From: Marinobacter antarcticus
GTDB lineage: Bacteria; Pseudomonadota; Gammaproteobacteria; Pseudomonadales; Oleiphilaceae
Length of the DNA: 9,706 nucleotides
Direction: 5' to 3'
Assembly (NCBI RefSeq): GCF_900142385.1
Contig: NZ_FRAQ01000008.1
Location: forward strand, 1-9,706
Part shown: piece by piece, positions 1 through 6,239 of the stretch
Position numbering within the stretch: the first letter of the stretch is position 1
Layout of the letters: each line of letters opens with the position of its first letter
Translations under genes and position numbers: made by a program
Notes under the pieces: generated by a model
Databases searched by the model: none
Seen by the model: only the letters and a program-made list of their open reading frames with translations
What the model was told of the DNA's origin: nothing

Positions 1-43
1 AACGTCCCCAATTAGTCGGTACAACGTCCCCAATTAGTCGGTA
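1..43 (+). repeat. Origin iterons 1 and 2 (tandem)
   Basis: Two tandem copies of a 22-bp direct repeat, at 1-22 and 23-43. The shared core is GTCCCCAATTAGTCGGTA preceded by AAC. The second copy lacks the final C of the unit. The same 43 bases recur at 9664-9706. Short direct repeats beside repC are the classic binding sites of IncQ RepC initiators, so these are inferred to be the RepC-binding part of oriV. The iteron sequence is seen directly; the binding role is inferred from the RepC and RepA neighbours. Confidence 0.9.
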
Positions 44-51
44 ATGATTTC

Positions 52-110
52 TGTCAGATTTCAGCATCTTACTGGTATATATCTGCCTGATAACGATAAA
101 AAATCTGACA
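52..110. repeat. 10-bp inverted repeat between iterons, with AT-rich interior
   Basis: TGTCAGATTT at 52-61 is perfectly inverted as AAATCTGACA at 101-110. The 39-bp interior is AT-rich and includes GGTATATATC. The structure separates iterons 1-2 from the diverged third iteron and is followed by a G5T6 tract at 113-123. In RSF1010 the origin holds iterons, an AT-rich stretch and an inverted repeat carrying single-strand initiation sites. The same roles (melting region or priming hairpin) are inferred here. Confidence 0.6.
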
Positions 111-132
111 AACGGGGGTTTTTTGCTTATAA

Positions 133-153
133 AACGTCCCCGATTAGTCGGTA
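133..153 (+). repeat. Diverged third iteron
   Basis: A 21-bp copy of the iteron with one substitution (CCCCGATTAG instead of CCCCAATTAG), in the same orientation as the end iterons. It lies 89 bp from iteron 2, which is close to a whole number of 22-bp iteron periods (four periods are 88 bp). It is probably also bound by RepC. Confidence 0.8.
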
Positions 154-180
154 GTCAGCCTCATTAAAATCAACGCTTTA

Positions 181-214
181 GGGATTTCTCGTATCATAAA
201 CGATCCCTTTTTTT
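181..214 (+). terminator. Possible rightward terminator facing the repC 3' end
   Basis: GGGAT at 181-185 pairs with ATCCC at 203-207, with an inner CGT/ACG pair across a bulge. A run of seven T follows on the plus strand. The T tract makes it a candidate rightward terminator that would stop transcripts leaving the origin before they run antisense into repC. The stem is short and bulged, so this is tentative. Confidence 0.4.
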
Positions 215-220
215 ATAATT

Positions 221-1078
221 TCAGTGGTTAATAATCCGGGATCTCCGAACAGTAGCTTTAGCTTTCTGGCCTCGGCCCTCTACTTTGATGTTCCAGCCGT
301 GTAGTTCGGTGATCTCTGAGAGCCCTTTGTTTATGCGATCCCGCCGACTACGTGTCGTTGAGGGATTTTTGCTAGGGGTTCCCCAGACCTTTTCGGCCAA
401 TTTATCTAGTGACATGCTTTGGGTATTGCCTGGCTTGCACCAAGCAGAAAGCCAAGCATGGGCCAACTGTGCGGCTTCAGCGTGGAGTCTACGGCGTTCA
501 TCAAGTGAAACGTGGACATACTGACCACCGAGTGCTTTGGCGAATCGCCCATTAAGTGCAATGTTTATTTTTCCATCTGGCGCAGATGCCCAAGAAAGTA
601 AATTCATCGACCATTCATAGCCCTGTTTTTTCGCCCGTGATCCAACCATCGATAGGCGTTCCAAGCAGTCCTCAAGCATGCCGTAATTTTGACCCTTATC
701 ATCGAGGCCAGCGGCCTGAATCAGAGAGTAACGAGAGGTGGTTAAAACCACAGCTCGATCAAAAACTGCATGTTCTTGCGGGTCTAGATCGAGCCAGAGT
801 TGCTGGCCACGATCACCAGTTACATCTGCATGCAATTCTTGGTTGTCCATCCCGGCCATGCCAATCGCTGCAAGTAATACCGACTGATCGCGAGTATCGA
901 GGGCTCTCCAAACTAAAAAGCTGATTTCCATCCCATCAAATTCAGCATCTATTTTGAGTCCGCCAGGGCGAGGTCCTGGGGTTTTGGGTCTGAAAAGAGA
1001 GGCCAGTGCAGTAGCTGGGTCATGCTTCGCATGAGTAATCGAGCTACTACGCTTTTTTGAAAGGGCTTTATCAGTCAT
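221..1078 (-). CDS. repC: IncQ-type replication initiator RepC
   Basis: A 285-aa protein, close to the 283 aa of RSF1010 RepC. In IncQ plasmids RepC binds the origin iterons and, with the RepA helicase, opens the origin without host DnaA. The N-terminal stretch around HAKHDPATALASLFR (about residues 15-30) matches the RSF1010 RepC pattern HVRHDPA...LFR as remembered. The C-terminal 70 residues (MSLDKLAEKVWG, then a basic helix RSRRDRINKGL) look like the usual winged-helix DNA-binding half. The ATG at 1078 is chosen because AAGGG lies 8 nt upstream; the GTG at 1087 falls too close to that Shine-Dalgarno. The start overlaps the repA stop by 8 bp, suggesting coupled translation. The stop lies about 70 bp from the nearest iteron. 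The family call is firm; the function is inferred from the family. Confidence 0.93.
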   Translation of the reverse strand: MTDKALSKKRSSSITHAKHDPATALASLFRPKTPGPRPGGLKIDAEFDGMEISFLVWRALDTRDQSVLLAAIGMAGMDNQELHADVTGDRGQQLWLDLDPQEHAVFDRAVVLTTSRYSLIQAAGLDDKGQNYGMLEDCLERLSMVGSRAKKQGYEWSMNLLSWASAPDGKINIALNGRFAKALGGQYVHVSLDERRRLHAEAAQLAHAWLSAWCKPGNTQSMSLDKLAEKVWGTPSKNPSTTRSRRDRINKGLSEITELHGWNIKVEGRGQKAKATVRRSRIINH

Positions 1079-1943
1079 TGAACTCACCCTTAGCCTTCCC
1101 CCTAGTTCGGCGGCTTTTCGCTTCTACAAGCTCTACAGGAGCCAGTACGCCACCTTCTCGTCGTTCATACCACTGATCGAGGGGAGTGGCATCGTAATTC
1201 TGCTTGGAAACGCCAAAGCGGACGAAAAAACCGCGCCGGTCGTTGCCAATTGGGGCTTTGTCTCCAGATCGATTAGACAGTTTTTCAGACTCTTGCTCGG
1301 TCATTTTCGCAACAAATCCGCACCATCTCGCGTTGTCGATCAGTGCAGAAGCGCCCCGAGCTGCTTGTTGTTGGTCGCCCTGCCCATCTTTAGCACTTCC
1401 TTTGCTGACGTGGTGTAGATATAGCACTGAAGCTCCTGTGCGTGCTGCAACGTGCTCCAGCATACCGACGAGTCGTGCCATGTCGCCGTTTGAATTTTCG
1501 TCGAGTTGGTGGATGCGCGAGAGTGTATCCAGCACGATGAGTCGTGCGCCAGAGCAATACTCAATGAGTCGATCCAAATGCCGTTGATCCATCACATTGA
1601 GTCGCTTCCCCATAATGGGCTCAAGGATCAGATTGTCACTGATGGCTTGTCTTGCGTCCTGATTAAGATGCTTTCCGATACTGTGAACACGGCGAACCAA
1701 TGCAGGTTCAGGATCTTCTCCAGCGAAATAAACCACCGGCCCTGTTTTAACTGGATTGAGTTTAACCAGATCTCCACCGGCAACAGTGCAGGCCACGGCC
1801 ATAGCCGCCTCTAATGCCCAATAGCTTTTACCAGTCGCACCTGGCGCAACCAGGGCACCGACGGTGCCGGTTAAAAAGCCAGGCCAGATAAAATCGAGTT
1901 CAGGTGGCTCTTGTGTAAATGCGTCGAGTATTTTGATCGGCAT
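1071..1943 (-). CDS. repA: IncQ-type replicative helicase RepA (hexameric, RecA fold)
   Basis: A 290-aa homologue of RSF1010 RepA (279 aa), the small ring-shaped 5'-3' helicase that unwinds the plasmid during strand-displacement replication. Visible motifs: Walker A APGATGKS at 33-40 (Lys39), acidic AGED at 74-77 (Glu76), Walker B RLIVLDT at 134-140 (Asp139), LYLHHVSKGS at 174-183 with His177/His178, and the GDQQQAARGASALIDNARW block at 189-207 typical of IncQ RepA. The FVRFGVSKQNY segment near 240-250 also matches. The ATG at 1943 has AAAGGA 8 nt upstream. It is the first gene of a repA-repC pair read leftward toward the origin and is divergent from parA. The small IncQ regulator genes repE and repF are not seen upstream. 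Confidence 0.95.
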   Translation of the reverse strand: MPIKILDAFTQEPPELDFIWPGFLTGTVGALVAPGATGKSYWALEAAMAVACTVAGGDLVKLNPVKTGPVVYFAGEDPEPALVRRVHSIGKHLNQDARQAISDNLILEPIMGKRLNVMDQRHLDRLIEYCSGARLIVLDTLSRIHQLDENSNGDMARLVGMLEHVAARTGASVLYLHHVSKGSAKDGQGDQQQAARGASALIDNARWCGFVAKMTEQESEKLSNRSGDKAPIGNDRRGFFVRFGVSKQNYDATPLDQWYERREGGVLAPVELVEAKSRRTRGKAKGEFND

Positions 1944-2037
1944 TGATTACATCCTTTATTTCTTTCATGTTATTTTGCTATCATTAAAGCATTAAAGCAA
2001 GTATTATTGTTTTAAAGAATGATAGAAAGGTGGAATC
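1944..2037. promoter_or_regulatory. Divergent repA/parA control region with inverted repeat
   Basis: The 94-bp gap carries both start regions. CTATCATT at 1978-1985 is perfectly inverted as AATGATAG at 2018-2025. Between them CATTAAAG occurs twice in tandem (1982-1989, 1990-1997), and TTAAAG recurs at 2012-2017. The parA ATG is preceded by AGGTGG 5 nt upstream. A plus-strand -10-like TATTAT sits at 2002-2007, but no well-spaced -35 is visible; on the minus strand TTGCTT and CAAAAT are 17 bp apart. The repeats are a plausible operator or centromere for ParA and the RHH protein, and could also couple repA expression to partition. Confidence 0.55.
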
Positions 2038-2706
2038 ATGATCGTTTTGGTTGGCAGTGAGAAGGGAGGCGTAGGCAAAAGTACGATAGCTGCGCATGTA
2101 GCCGTAAGGCTTTCCATGACAGGAAAGCCAACAATATTAATTGATGCAGACCCACAAGCGACATCTTGGGCCTGGGCGCAAGCTCGGAATAAATATAAGC
2201 CTGATTCGCTGAGGGTAGAAACAACCAAGATGACAGGCGATATAAGGCCAGGGATAAAAGACCTGGCAGCGTCATACGGCCATATCGTAGTCGATTGTGG
2301 CGGCGCTGATTCCGTGGCTCTAAGGAGCGGTATGATGATCGCGCATAGGTTAATAATCCCGTCAAAGGTGGCACGGAGAGATCTCGAAACACTCAAGCAC
2401 GTTTCGACTCTTGTCCATACTGCCAATGAAAAGCGAGAGAGTGAGGGACAGAGTCAGCTCCTTGCTCGGGTGGTTTTCAATATGACTAGGGCGCTACCAA
2501 ATTTTTGGACCAGGATCGAAGGAGCGAAAAAGGTGGTTGAGTCGCTGGGGCTGGGAGTTTGCCCATATCCGATCGTTGAGAGAGTCAGTTACGACGACAC
2601 TCAATACCAAGGTGGAACAGTTTTCGATGATAAAACTGACCAAAAAGCTATCGATGAAATGGAGCGTGTTTTGAAATCATTGCTCCGTAAAGAAAATACG
2701 GAGTAG
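2038..2706 (+). CDS. parA: ParA-type partition ATPase (small, lacking N-terminal HTH)
   Basis: A 222-aa deviant-Walker ATPase. Walker A is EKGGVGKST at residues 8-16, with the signature Lys9 and the P-loop Lys14. Walker A' is DADPQ at 36-40. Walker B is HIVVDCGG at 82-89. The protein starts almost directly at the P-loop, so it lacks the N-terminal DNA-binding region of type Ia ParA and fits the short type Ib class. That class works with a small RHH partner and a centromere usually upstream of the operon. ParA would bind nucleoid DNA in its ATP form and move plasmid copies apart. It is followed after 5 bp by a gene for an RHH protein, consistent with one operon. A purely regulatory role is less likely. 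Confidence 0.92.
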   Translation: MIVLVGSEKGGVGKSTIAAHVAVRLSMTGKPTILIDADPQATSWAWAQARNKYKPDSLRVETTKMTGDIRPGIKDLAASYGHIVVDCGGADSVALRSGMMIAHRLIIPSKVARRDLETLKHVSTLVHTANEKRESEGQSQLLARVVFNMTRALPNFWTRIEGAKKVVESLGLGVCPYPIVERVSYDDTQYQGGTVFDDKTDQKAIDEMERVLKSLLRKENTE

Positions 2707-2711
2707 GACTT

Positions 2712-2975
2712 ATGACAAAACCAAATTTTGATCTGAATGATGATTTTGTGAAAGGTGCAGAAGATCGAGCTAGTGAGCATAAAGCAAAACCCAGAGATAA
2801 CCTGGTCATGCTAAATTCTCGGGTTCCAAAAGAGCTACGTGATCGCCTAAAATTTGCAGCTTTGATCCATGACCGGTCAAACGGTTCTATTGTCATTGAA
2901 GCACTTGAGAACTGGTTAAATGCAGCAGAATCGAAAGAGCCAAAAAGTACCGCCTTTGATAATGACGGTCTTTAG
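2712..2975 (+). CDS. Ribbon-helix-helix partner of ParA (ParB/ParG-like centromere binder)
   Basis: An 87-aa protein with a flexible, charged N-terminal tail (residues 1-29). A ribbon-helix-helix fold follows at about 30-70: a strand around LVMLNSRVPK, helix ELRDRLKFAALIHD, then the turn and helix SNGSIVIEALENWL. The C-terminal tail is acidic. In ParG-like proteins the disordered tail stimulates the ParA ATPase and the RHH binds the centromere and represses the operon. The position 5 bp after parA, with AGGA 4 nt before the ATG, supports this role. The likely target is the inverted repeat upstream of parA. The exact family is not recognised; the fold and context carry the call. Confidence 0.8.
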   Translation: MTKPNFDLNDDFVKGAEDRASEHKAKPRDNLVMLNSRVPKELRDRLKFAALIHDRSNGSIVIEALENWLNAAESKEPKSTAFDNDGL

Positions 2976-3199
2976 TTCTCAGAATCATTTTTCTGCTGCG
3001 CAACAGGTGAGCGGCTGGCTGGGTTCGGAGGCCAAATAACCTCCTCAGCTTGCCCGAGTGTCCGCAGGCTTAACAATCACAGGCACGGCGACGGCTGTTA
3101 CATTGCGGCTTCGCCTCCATTCTGTAGCCGCGCATGTTGTTGGCGTTTTTGTATGATCGGAACGCCTACTCGGAACGAACCTATAAAATGAGAAGTTAA
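2976..3199. other. GC-rich intergenic region with hairpin and attC-like pattern
   Basis: No gene is seen in these 224 bases between the par operon and the restriction gene. GGAGG at 3027-3031 pairs with CCTCC at 3040-3044. A stronger hairpin has arms GCGGCT at 3105-3110 and AGCCGC at 3126-3131, extended by ACAT/ATGT across small bulges, followed by TTGTTGGCGTTTTT, which could serve as a weak terminator. CGGAACG occurs twice, at 3158-3164 and 3171-3177. TATAAA at 3182-3187 could be a -10 for the restriction gene but has no clear -35. The stretch is visibly richer in GC than the genes that follow. Confidence 0.5.
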
Positions 3200-4117
3200 A
3201 TGAAATACGACGTTATTACGCAAGATCAAATTGATCAGAGAAACTATTGGATCGACGAAATAAGTCGACTTAGCGGTAATTTTGGTGTGGACGCAGATAA
3301 GGTAGAAAATGAGATTAACGTTGAAATTGAAAAGACCGGGATAACCGCAGTGTTAGGCCACCTGAGATTATGCGGGGCAATTCCCGAAAGCTACGGGCAC
3401 GATACAAGTGAAGAAAAGCTCTACTCCAAATATACAGACGTGGTAATCCACGAAGCATTTTCCGCGATGGGTTTGCAGAGCCTGGTTCTAAAGACCAGAG
3501 CTGATGTGGCAGACGTGGAATGTGTCGCAGAAGACTATAGCTTTGTCGCAGATGCAAAAGCATTCAGGTTGAGTCGAACAGCAAAAAACCAAAAGGACTT
3601 TAAAGTGCAAGCTATGGATGGCTGGAAACATGGAAAACCCTACGCTATTGTCGTTTGTCCTGTTTACCAGCTTCCATCACGAAGTAGTCAGATCTATCAT
3701 CAGGCTGCAACACGATCAGTTTGCGTAGGGACGTATTCGCATCTTGCAGTGCTTGTTCAGTACGCGGAGCTGGTCTCTAAGTCAAAAGCAATTGAACTAC
3801 TCAAGGAGTTATTTATAAGTGTTGAGTCTATGAATCCATCGAAAGATGCACCAGCCTATTGGCAATGTTTGAATAGAACAATGCTTGGTTTTGACAAAAA
3901 AATCAGAGATCTGTGGCGAGAAGAAAAAATAGCTTCTTCTGAATCAGTTAATATATCCAGAGAAGAATCTCTGCACTTTTTAGCGTCAGAGCGCGAAAGG
4001 CTCATGAAAATGTCTAAGGAGCAGGCTATCTCAGAAATTCTAAAGTCTAGCAAAATAGGCAGCAAAATCAAAGCGGTAAAGTCAGTGTGCGACAATGGCC
4101 TATTTGGAATGGTGTAA
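3200..4117 (+). CDS. hindIIIR: Type II restriction endonuclease, HindIII family
   Basis: A 305-aa homologue of R.HindIII (300 aa). The catalytic block reads FVADAKAFRLSRTAKNQKDF at residues 115-134 and is nearly the same as the R.HindIII block VADAKSFRLSRTAKNQKDFK as remembered. Asp118 and Lys120 form the PD-(D/E)XK-type D-x-K pair, and acidic residues near 102-105 could supply further metal ligands. The EEKLYSKYTDVVIHEAF segment at 71-87 also matches the family. The expected activity is cleavage of AAGCTT after the first A. The Shine-Dalgarno is weak (GAGAAG 5 nt before the ATG), which would keep expression low. The methyltransferase gene follows 3 nt after the stop, so the nuclease is first in the operon. 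No controller (C protein) gene is seen. The family is very likely; identical specificity is inferred from the conserved catalytic block. Confidence 0.93.
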   Translation: MKYDVITQDQIDQRNYWIDEISRLSGNFGVDADKVENEINVEIEKTGITAVLGHLRLCGAIPESYGHDTSEEKLYSKYTDVVIHEAFSAMGLQSLVLKTRADVADVECVAEDYSFVADAKAFRLSRTAKNQKDFKVQAMDGWKHGKPYAIVVCPVYQLPSRSSQIYHQAATRSVCVGTYSHLAVLVQYAELVSKSKAIELLKELFISVESMNPSKDAPAYWQCLNRTMLGFDKKIRDLWREEKIASSESVNISREESLHFLASERERLMKMSKEQAISEILKSSKIGSKIKAVKSVCDNGLFGMV

Positions 4118-4120
4118 GAA

Positions 4121-5065
4121 ATGAGTGAAGATTTCCTTAATAAGATAACTCTGGGCGATTGTGTCGATTACATTCCAAGCCTGGATAACGAGAGCGTTCA
4201 TCTTCTCCTCTCTGATATTCCGTATGGTATTAGTCTAGACGACTGGGATGTTCTTCATGGCAATACAAATTCTGCGCTTCTTGGAAGCTCCCCTGCCCAG
4301 CATGGAAAGTCAGGATTTAAACGTAGAGGGAAGCCAATTAACGGCTGGTCACAGGCAGATAGAAATATTGGCTTGGAATATCAGGAATGGTGCCGTAAAT
4401 GGTCTAGTTTGGTTTATGAGAAAATGAAACCTGGCTCTTTTGCGTTTATATTCGGAGCACGAAGGACGATTCATAGAGTTATAAACGCATTTGAAGATTC
4501 TGGTTTTCTATTAAAAGATACATTAGCTTGGAAGAAAGGGTCGGCGCACCATAGAGCCCAACGCGTTAGTATCGTCATGGAGCGTCGAGGTTTAACCGAA
4601 GAAGCAGAAAAGTGGGAAGGTTGGAGGCTTGGTAATCTTGCGCCAATTTGGGAGCCGATAGCTTGGTTTGTGAAACCGTATACCATTGGTGGCACAATAA
4701 CAGATAACATATTAAATCATGAAGTTGGGGCAATGAATATTGCAGAGTGCAATATTAACAATGCAAGCCCTACAAACCTTTTGGAATTTGCTTTTAAAAA
4801 AAGTGAAGATCGATTACATGAAGCTCAAAAGCCAATTGATTTGATTAAATATCTTATAAAGTTAAGTACGAGGGAGGGGCAGGTGGTTCTTGATCCGTTT
4901 ATGGGGAGCGGAACCACTGCCGCAGCCGCCCTATCTCTCAATCGTCAGTTTATAGGGTTCGAATCTAGCAAGGAGCACTGGGTTAATGCCTCCGGCCGAA
5001 TTAAAAATAGCAACTGTGAAAAAAAAGCAGACAAAAAAACCGTTAAGCAGGAAGCATTGTTTTAA
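4121..5065 (+). CDS. hindIIIM: DNA adenine methyltransferase, HindIII-type, beta class
   Basis: A 314-aa SAM-dependent DNA methyltransferase. Catalytic motif IV is SDIPYG at residues 31-36, a DPPY variant with Ile replacing the first Pro. The SAM-binding motif LDPFMGSGTT lies near the C terminus at 257-266. Motif IV before motif I is the beta-class order of N6-adenine or N4-cytosine enzymes such as M.HindIII (309 aa). The region between (DDWDVLHGNTNSALLGSS and beyond, about 40-57) belongs to the family-specific part. It would protect AAGCTT sites by N6-methylating adenine. The start is 3 nt after the nuclease stop with no strong Shine-Dalgarno, so translation is probably coupled. The C-terminal tail is very Lys-rich. 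Loss of the plasmid would leave hosts open to residual nuclease, which favours retention. Confidence 0.92.
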   Translation: MSEDFLNKITLGDCVDYIPSLDNESVHLLLSDIPYGISLDDWDVLHGNTNSALLGSSPAQHGKSGFKRRGKPINGWSQADRNIGLEYQEWCRKWSSLVYEKMKPGSFAFIFGARRTIHRVINAFEDSGFLLKDTLAWKKGSAHHRAQRVSIVMERRGLTEEAEKWEGWRLGNLAPIWEPIAWFVKPYTIGGTITDNILNHEVGAMNIAECNINNASPTNLLEFAFKKSEDRLHEAQKPIDLIKYLIKLSTREGQVVLDPFMGSGTTAAAALSLNRQFIGFESSKEHWVNASGRIKNSNCEKKADKKTVKQEALF

Positions 5066-5196
5066 AGATCGGCTAATCGGATAGGCAGAGGTATCTGGCC
5101 TCCAGCCCCCACAATGCCCTGCATGCGGGTCAGCACAGGGCGTTTCCCGAAAACCTTCAGAATAATTCGCTGAATTTCAGATTGCATCCTAGGCAT
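5062..5196 (-). CDS. Possible small ORF downstream of kfrA
   Basis: A 44-residue open frame beginning MPRMQSEIQRIILKVFGK and ending LPIRLADL. It starts 12 bp after the kfrA stop, and its stop overlaps the last bases of the methyltransferase gene on the other strand. It fills the 143-bp gap between two convergent genes almost exactly, and its composition looks protein-like. No Shine-Dalgarno is visible before either ATG, and an in-frame stop directly precedes the first. It resembles no family recognised here. It could be a real small gene, the remnant of a longer one, or chance. Confidence 0.25.
   Translation of the reverse strand: MPRMQSEIQRIILKVFGKRPVLTRMQGIVGAGGQIPLPIRLADL
5116..5141. repeat. 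Hairpin between the methyltransferase gene and kfrA
   Basis: GCCCTG at 5116-5121 pairs with CAGGGC at 5136-5141. An inner TGC/GCA pair (5124-5126 and 5133-5135) lies across a 2-nt bulge, leaving a 6-nt loop. It lies between the convergent methyltransferase and kfrA genes, where a two-way transcription stop would be useful, but no long T run follows on either strand. It may simply be part of the small ORF. Confidence 0.3.
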
Positions 5197-5208
5197 TCAA
5201 AAATGCGT

Positions 5209-6123
5209 TCAGACATCACCTTTATTCCTTCTCTTTTGGCTATTGAGTGCCTTTACTTCACCGCGTAGTTCAGCGGCTTCCTGTTGGGTCAATTCCAGCT
5301 TTTCGCGCATCTTGGCCGTAGCTGACCGATGCTGCTCAATTTCAGTTTGAGCGGCTTCTAATCGAGCTTCTGAGTGCTCTTTAGCCGTTGCCAGTTTATT
5401 ATTCCGGCTCTCCAGGGATTCGACTTTTTTGGTTTCGGCGGCAAGGGCTTCACGGTGATTCCCTTGGATCGTATCAGTCTCGCTTTTGTGATCCTTCCGA
5501 ATCATTTTGGTTTCTTCCTGGTGTTCCTTTTGATTCTGCTCAAGCTTGGATTCAAGCGACTCTGAGCGCTTCTCGGACTTCTCCAAGGACTTGCGCAACT
5601 CGGTAACAGTTGCTTTTAGAGACTCAATTTCTGCTGTCTTTTTCGAAAGTGCCTCAGACGTATCTGACCGAAGATTCATCAGGCGGTCTTTATAATTAAC
5701 CAGTTCTGCTTGGACTTTTTGAAGTTCTTCAGAAGAGTCAGAAACTTGTTTCTTCAGATCTTCCTGCTCAGATTCTAGAAGTTCGACCGCTTCCTGGGCT
5801 TCAGCCAGTTCGGATTCAGACTGTTCACGAGCAACCTTCAAAGCTTCACGTTCAGTGGATAAGCGGCGTTCAGCTTCATTGATGGCAGCATTCCAGATTG
5901 CGCCCTGGAGCTGTTCCAGGCGTTCAGTAATAACTTCCGGCACTTGCACTTCAGCAAGCTCATGCTCTTCTGATCGTTTCTCATTCCAGATCTTCATCGC
6001 TTCTGAAATAGTTGTGAAAGAACCACCGCCCAATTCGGTGCGGACTTTGGCTTGAGTAGGTTTTTCGCCCCGCTCAGCAATACGATCAGCAGCTTGATGA
6101 ATGGTTTCAGTTGTAAGTGCCAT
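5209..6123 (-). CDS. kfrA: KfrA-like coiled-coil DNA-binding protein
   Basis: A 304-aa protein with the KfrA N-terminal DNA-binding domain at about residues 3-50 (TTETIHQAADRIAERGEKPT, then VRTELGGGSFTTISEAMKIW). An almost unbroken Glu/Lys/Gln-rich coiled coil follows from about 60 to the end. KfrA of IncP-type plasmids binds its own promoter, represses itself, and acts as a filament-like accessory factor for stable inheritance. The ATG at 6123 is chosen because AAGGA lies 9 nt upstream and the helix-turn-helix domain starts directly after it; the longer open frame runs into the promoter. Two AAGCTT sites lie inside (5542-5547 and 5841-5846). It has its own promoter behind the mob terminator. 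The family is clear; the exact role here is inferred. Confidence 0.9.
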   Translation of the reverse strand: MALTTETIHQAADRIAERGEKPTQAKVRTELGGGSFTTISEAMKIWNEKRSEEHELAEVQVPEVITERLEQLQGAIWNAAINEAERRLSTEREALKVAREQSESELAEAQEAVELLESEQEDLKKQVSDSSEELQKVQAELVNYKDRLMNLRSDTSEALSKKTAEIESLKATVTELRKSLEKSEKRSESLESKLEQNQKEHQEETKMIRKDHKSETDTIQGNHREALAAETKKVESLESRNNKLATAKEHSEARLEAAQTEIEQHRSATAKMREKLELTQQEAAELRGEVKALNSQKRRNKGDV

Positions 6124-6140
6124 AGTGATAATCCTTTTTG

Positions 6141-6200
6141 TATGTAATGTATGTAGATAGTATAATACTAAATACAACATAATACAACAACTAATACAAA
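6141..6200 (-). promoter_or_regulatory. kfrA promoter and operator repeats
   Basis: On the minus strand the -35 TTGTAT (6182-6187) and -10 TATACT (6159-6164) are exactly 17 bp apart. The palindrome TAGTATAATACTA at 6158-6170 covers the -10. Three direct copies of TTGTATTA/TTGTATTT cover the -35 and upstream bases, between about 6170 and 6199. TGTATGTAATGTATGTAG gives a tandem repeat just downstream. This density of repeats over the promoter fits autorepression by KfrA, as known for IncP plasmids. Confidence 0.75.
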
Positions 6201-6220
6201 AAAAGGGCCGAAGCCCTCTT
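6198..6220 (-). terminator. Rho-independent terminator of the mob operon
   Basis: On the minus strand AGGGC-TTCG-GCCCT forms a stable UUCG-capped stem (plus-strand positions 6204-6217), and the stem can extend through A-T and G-T pairs. It is followed by a run of T to 6198. It lies about 23 bp past the mobA stop and just before the kfrA -35, so it separates the two units. The plus strand is also T-rich after the stem, so it may work both ways. Confidence 0.85.
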
Positions 6221-6239
6221 TTATAATTTTTGTTATCTC

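Noticed and set aside
1..153. CRISPR array from regularly spaced repeats
   Set aside because: The repeats are tandem with no spacers and lie next to repC; they are iterons, and no cas gene is present.
307..319. CGGTGATCTCTGA in repC repeated exactly at 9607-9619 near the origin
   Set aside because: A 13-base match is about what chance gives in 10 kb, and one copy is inside coding sequence.
556..924. Plus-strand open frame of about 120 codons opposite repC
   Set aside because: It is antisense to a well-supported initiator gene, without Shine-Dalgarno or recognisable family.
2004..2426. Long minus-strand open frames opposite parA
   Set aside because: They lie antisense to a clear ATPase gene, overlap the control region, and show no recognisable domain.
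6124..6180. Longer kfrA start adding 19 residues
   Set aside because: It would begin inside the promoter and operator repeats and lacks a Shine-Dalgarno; the ATG at 6123 has a good one.
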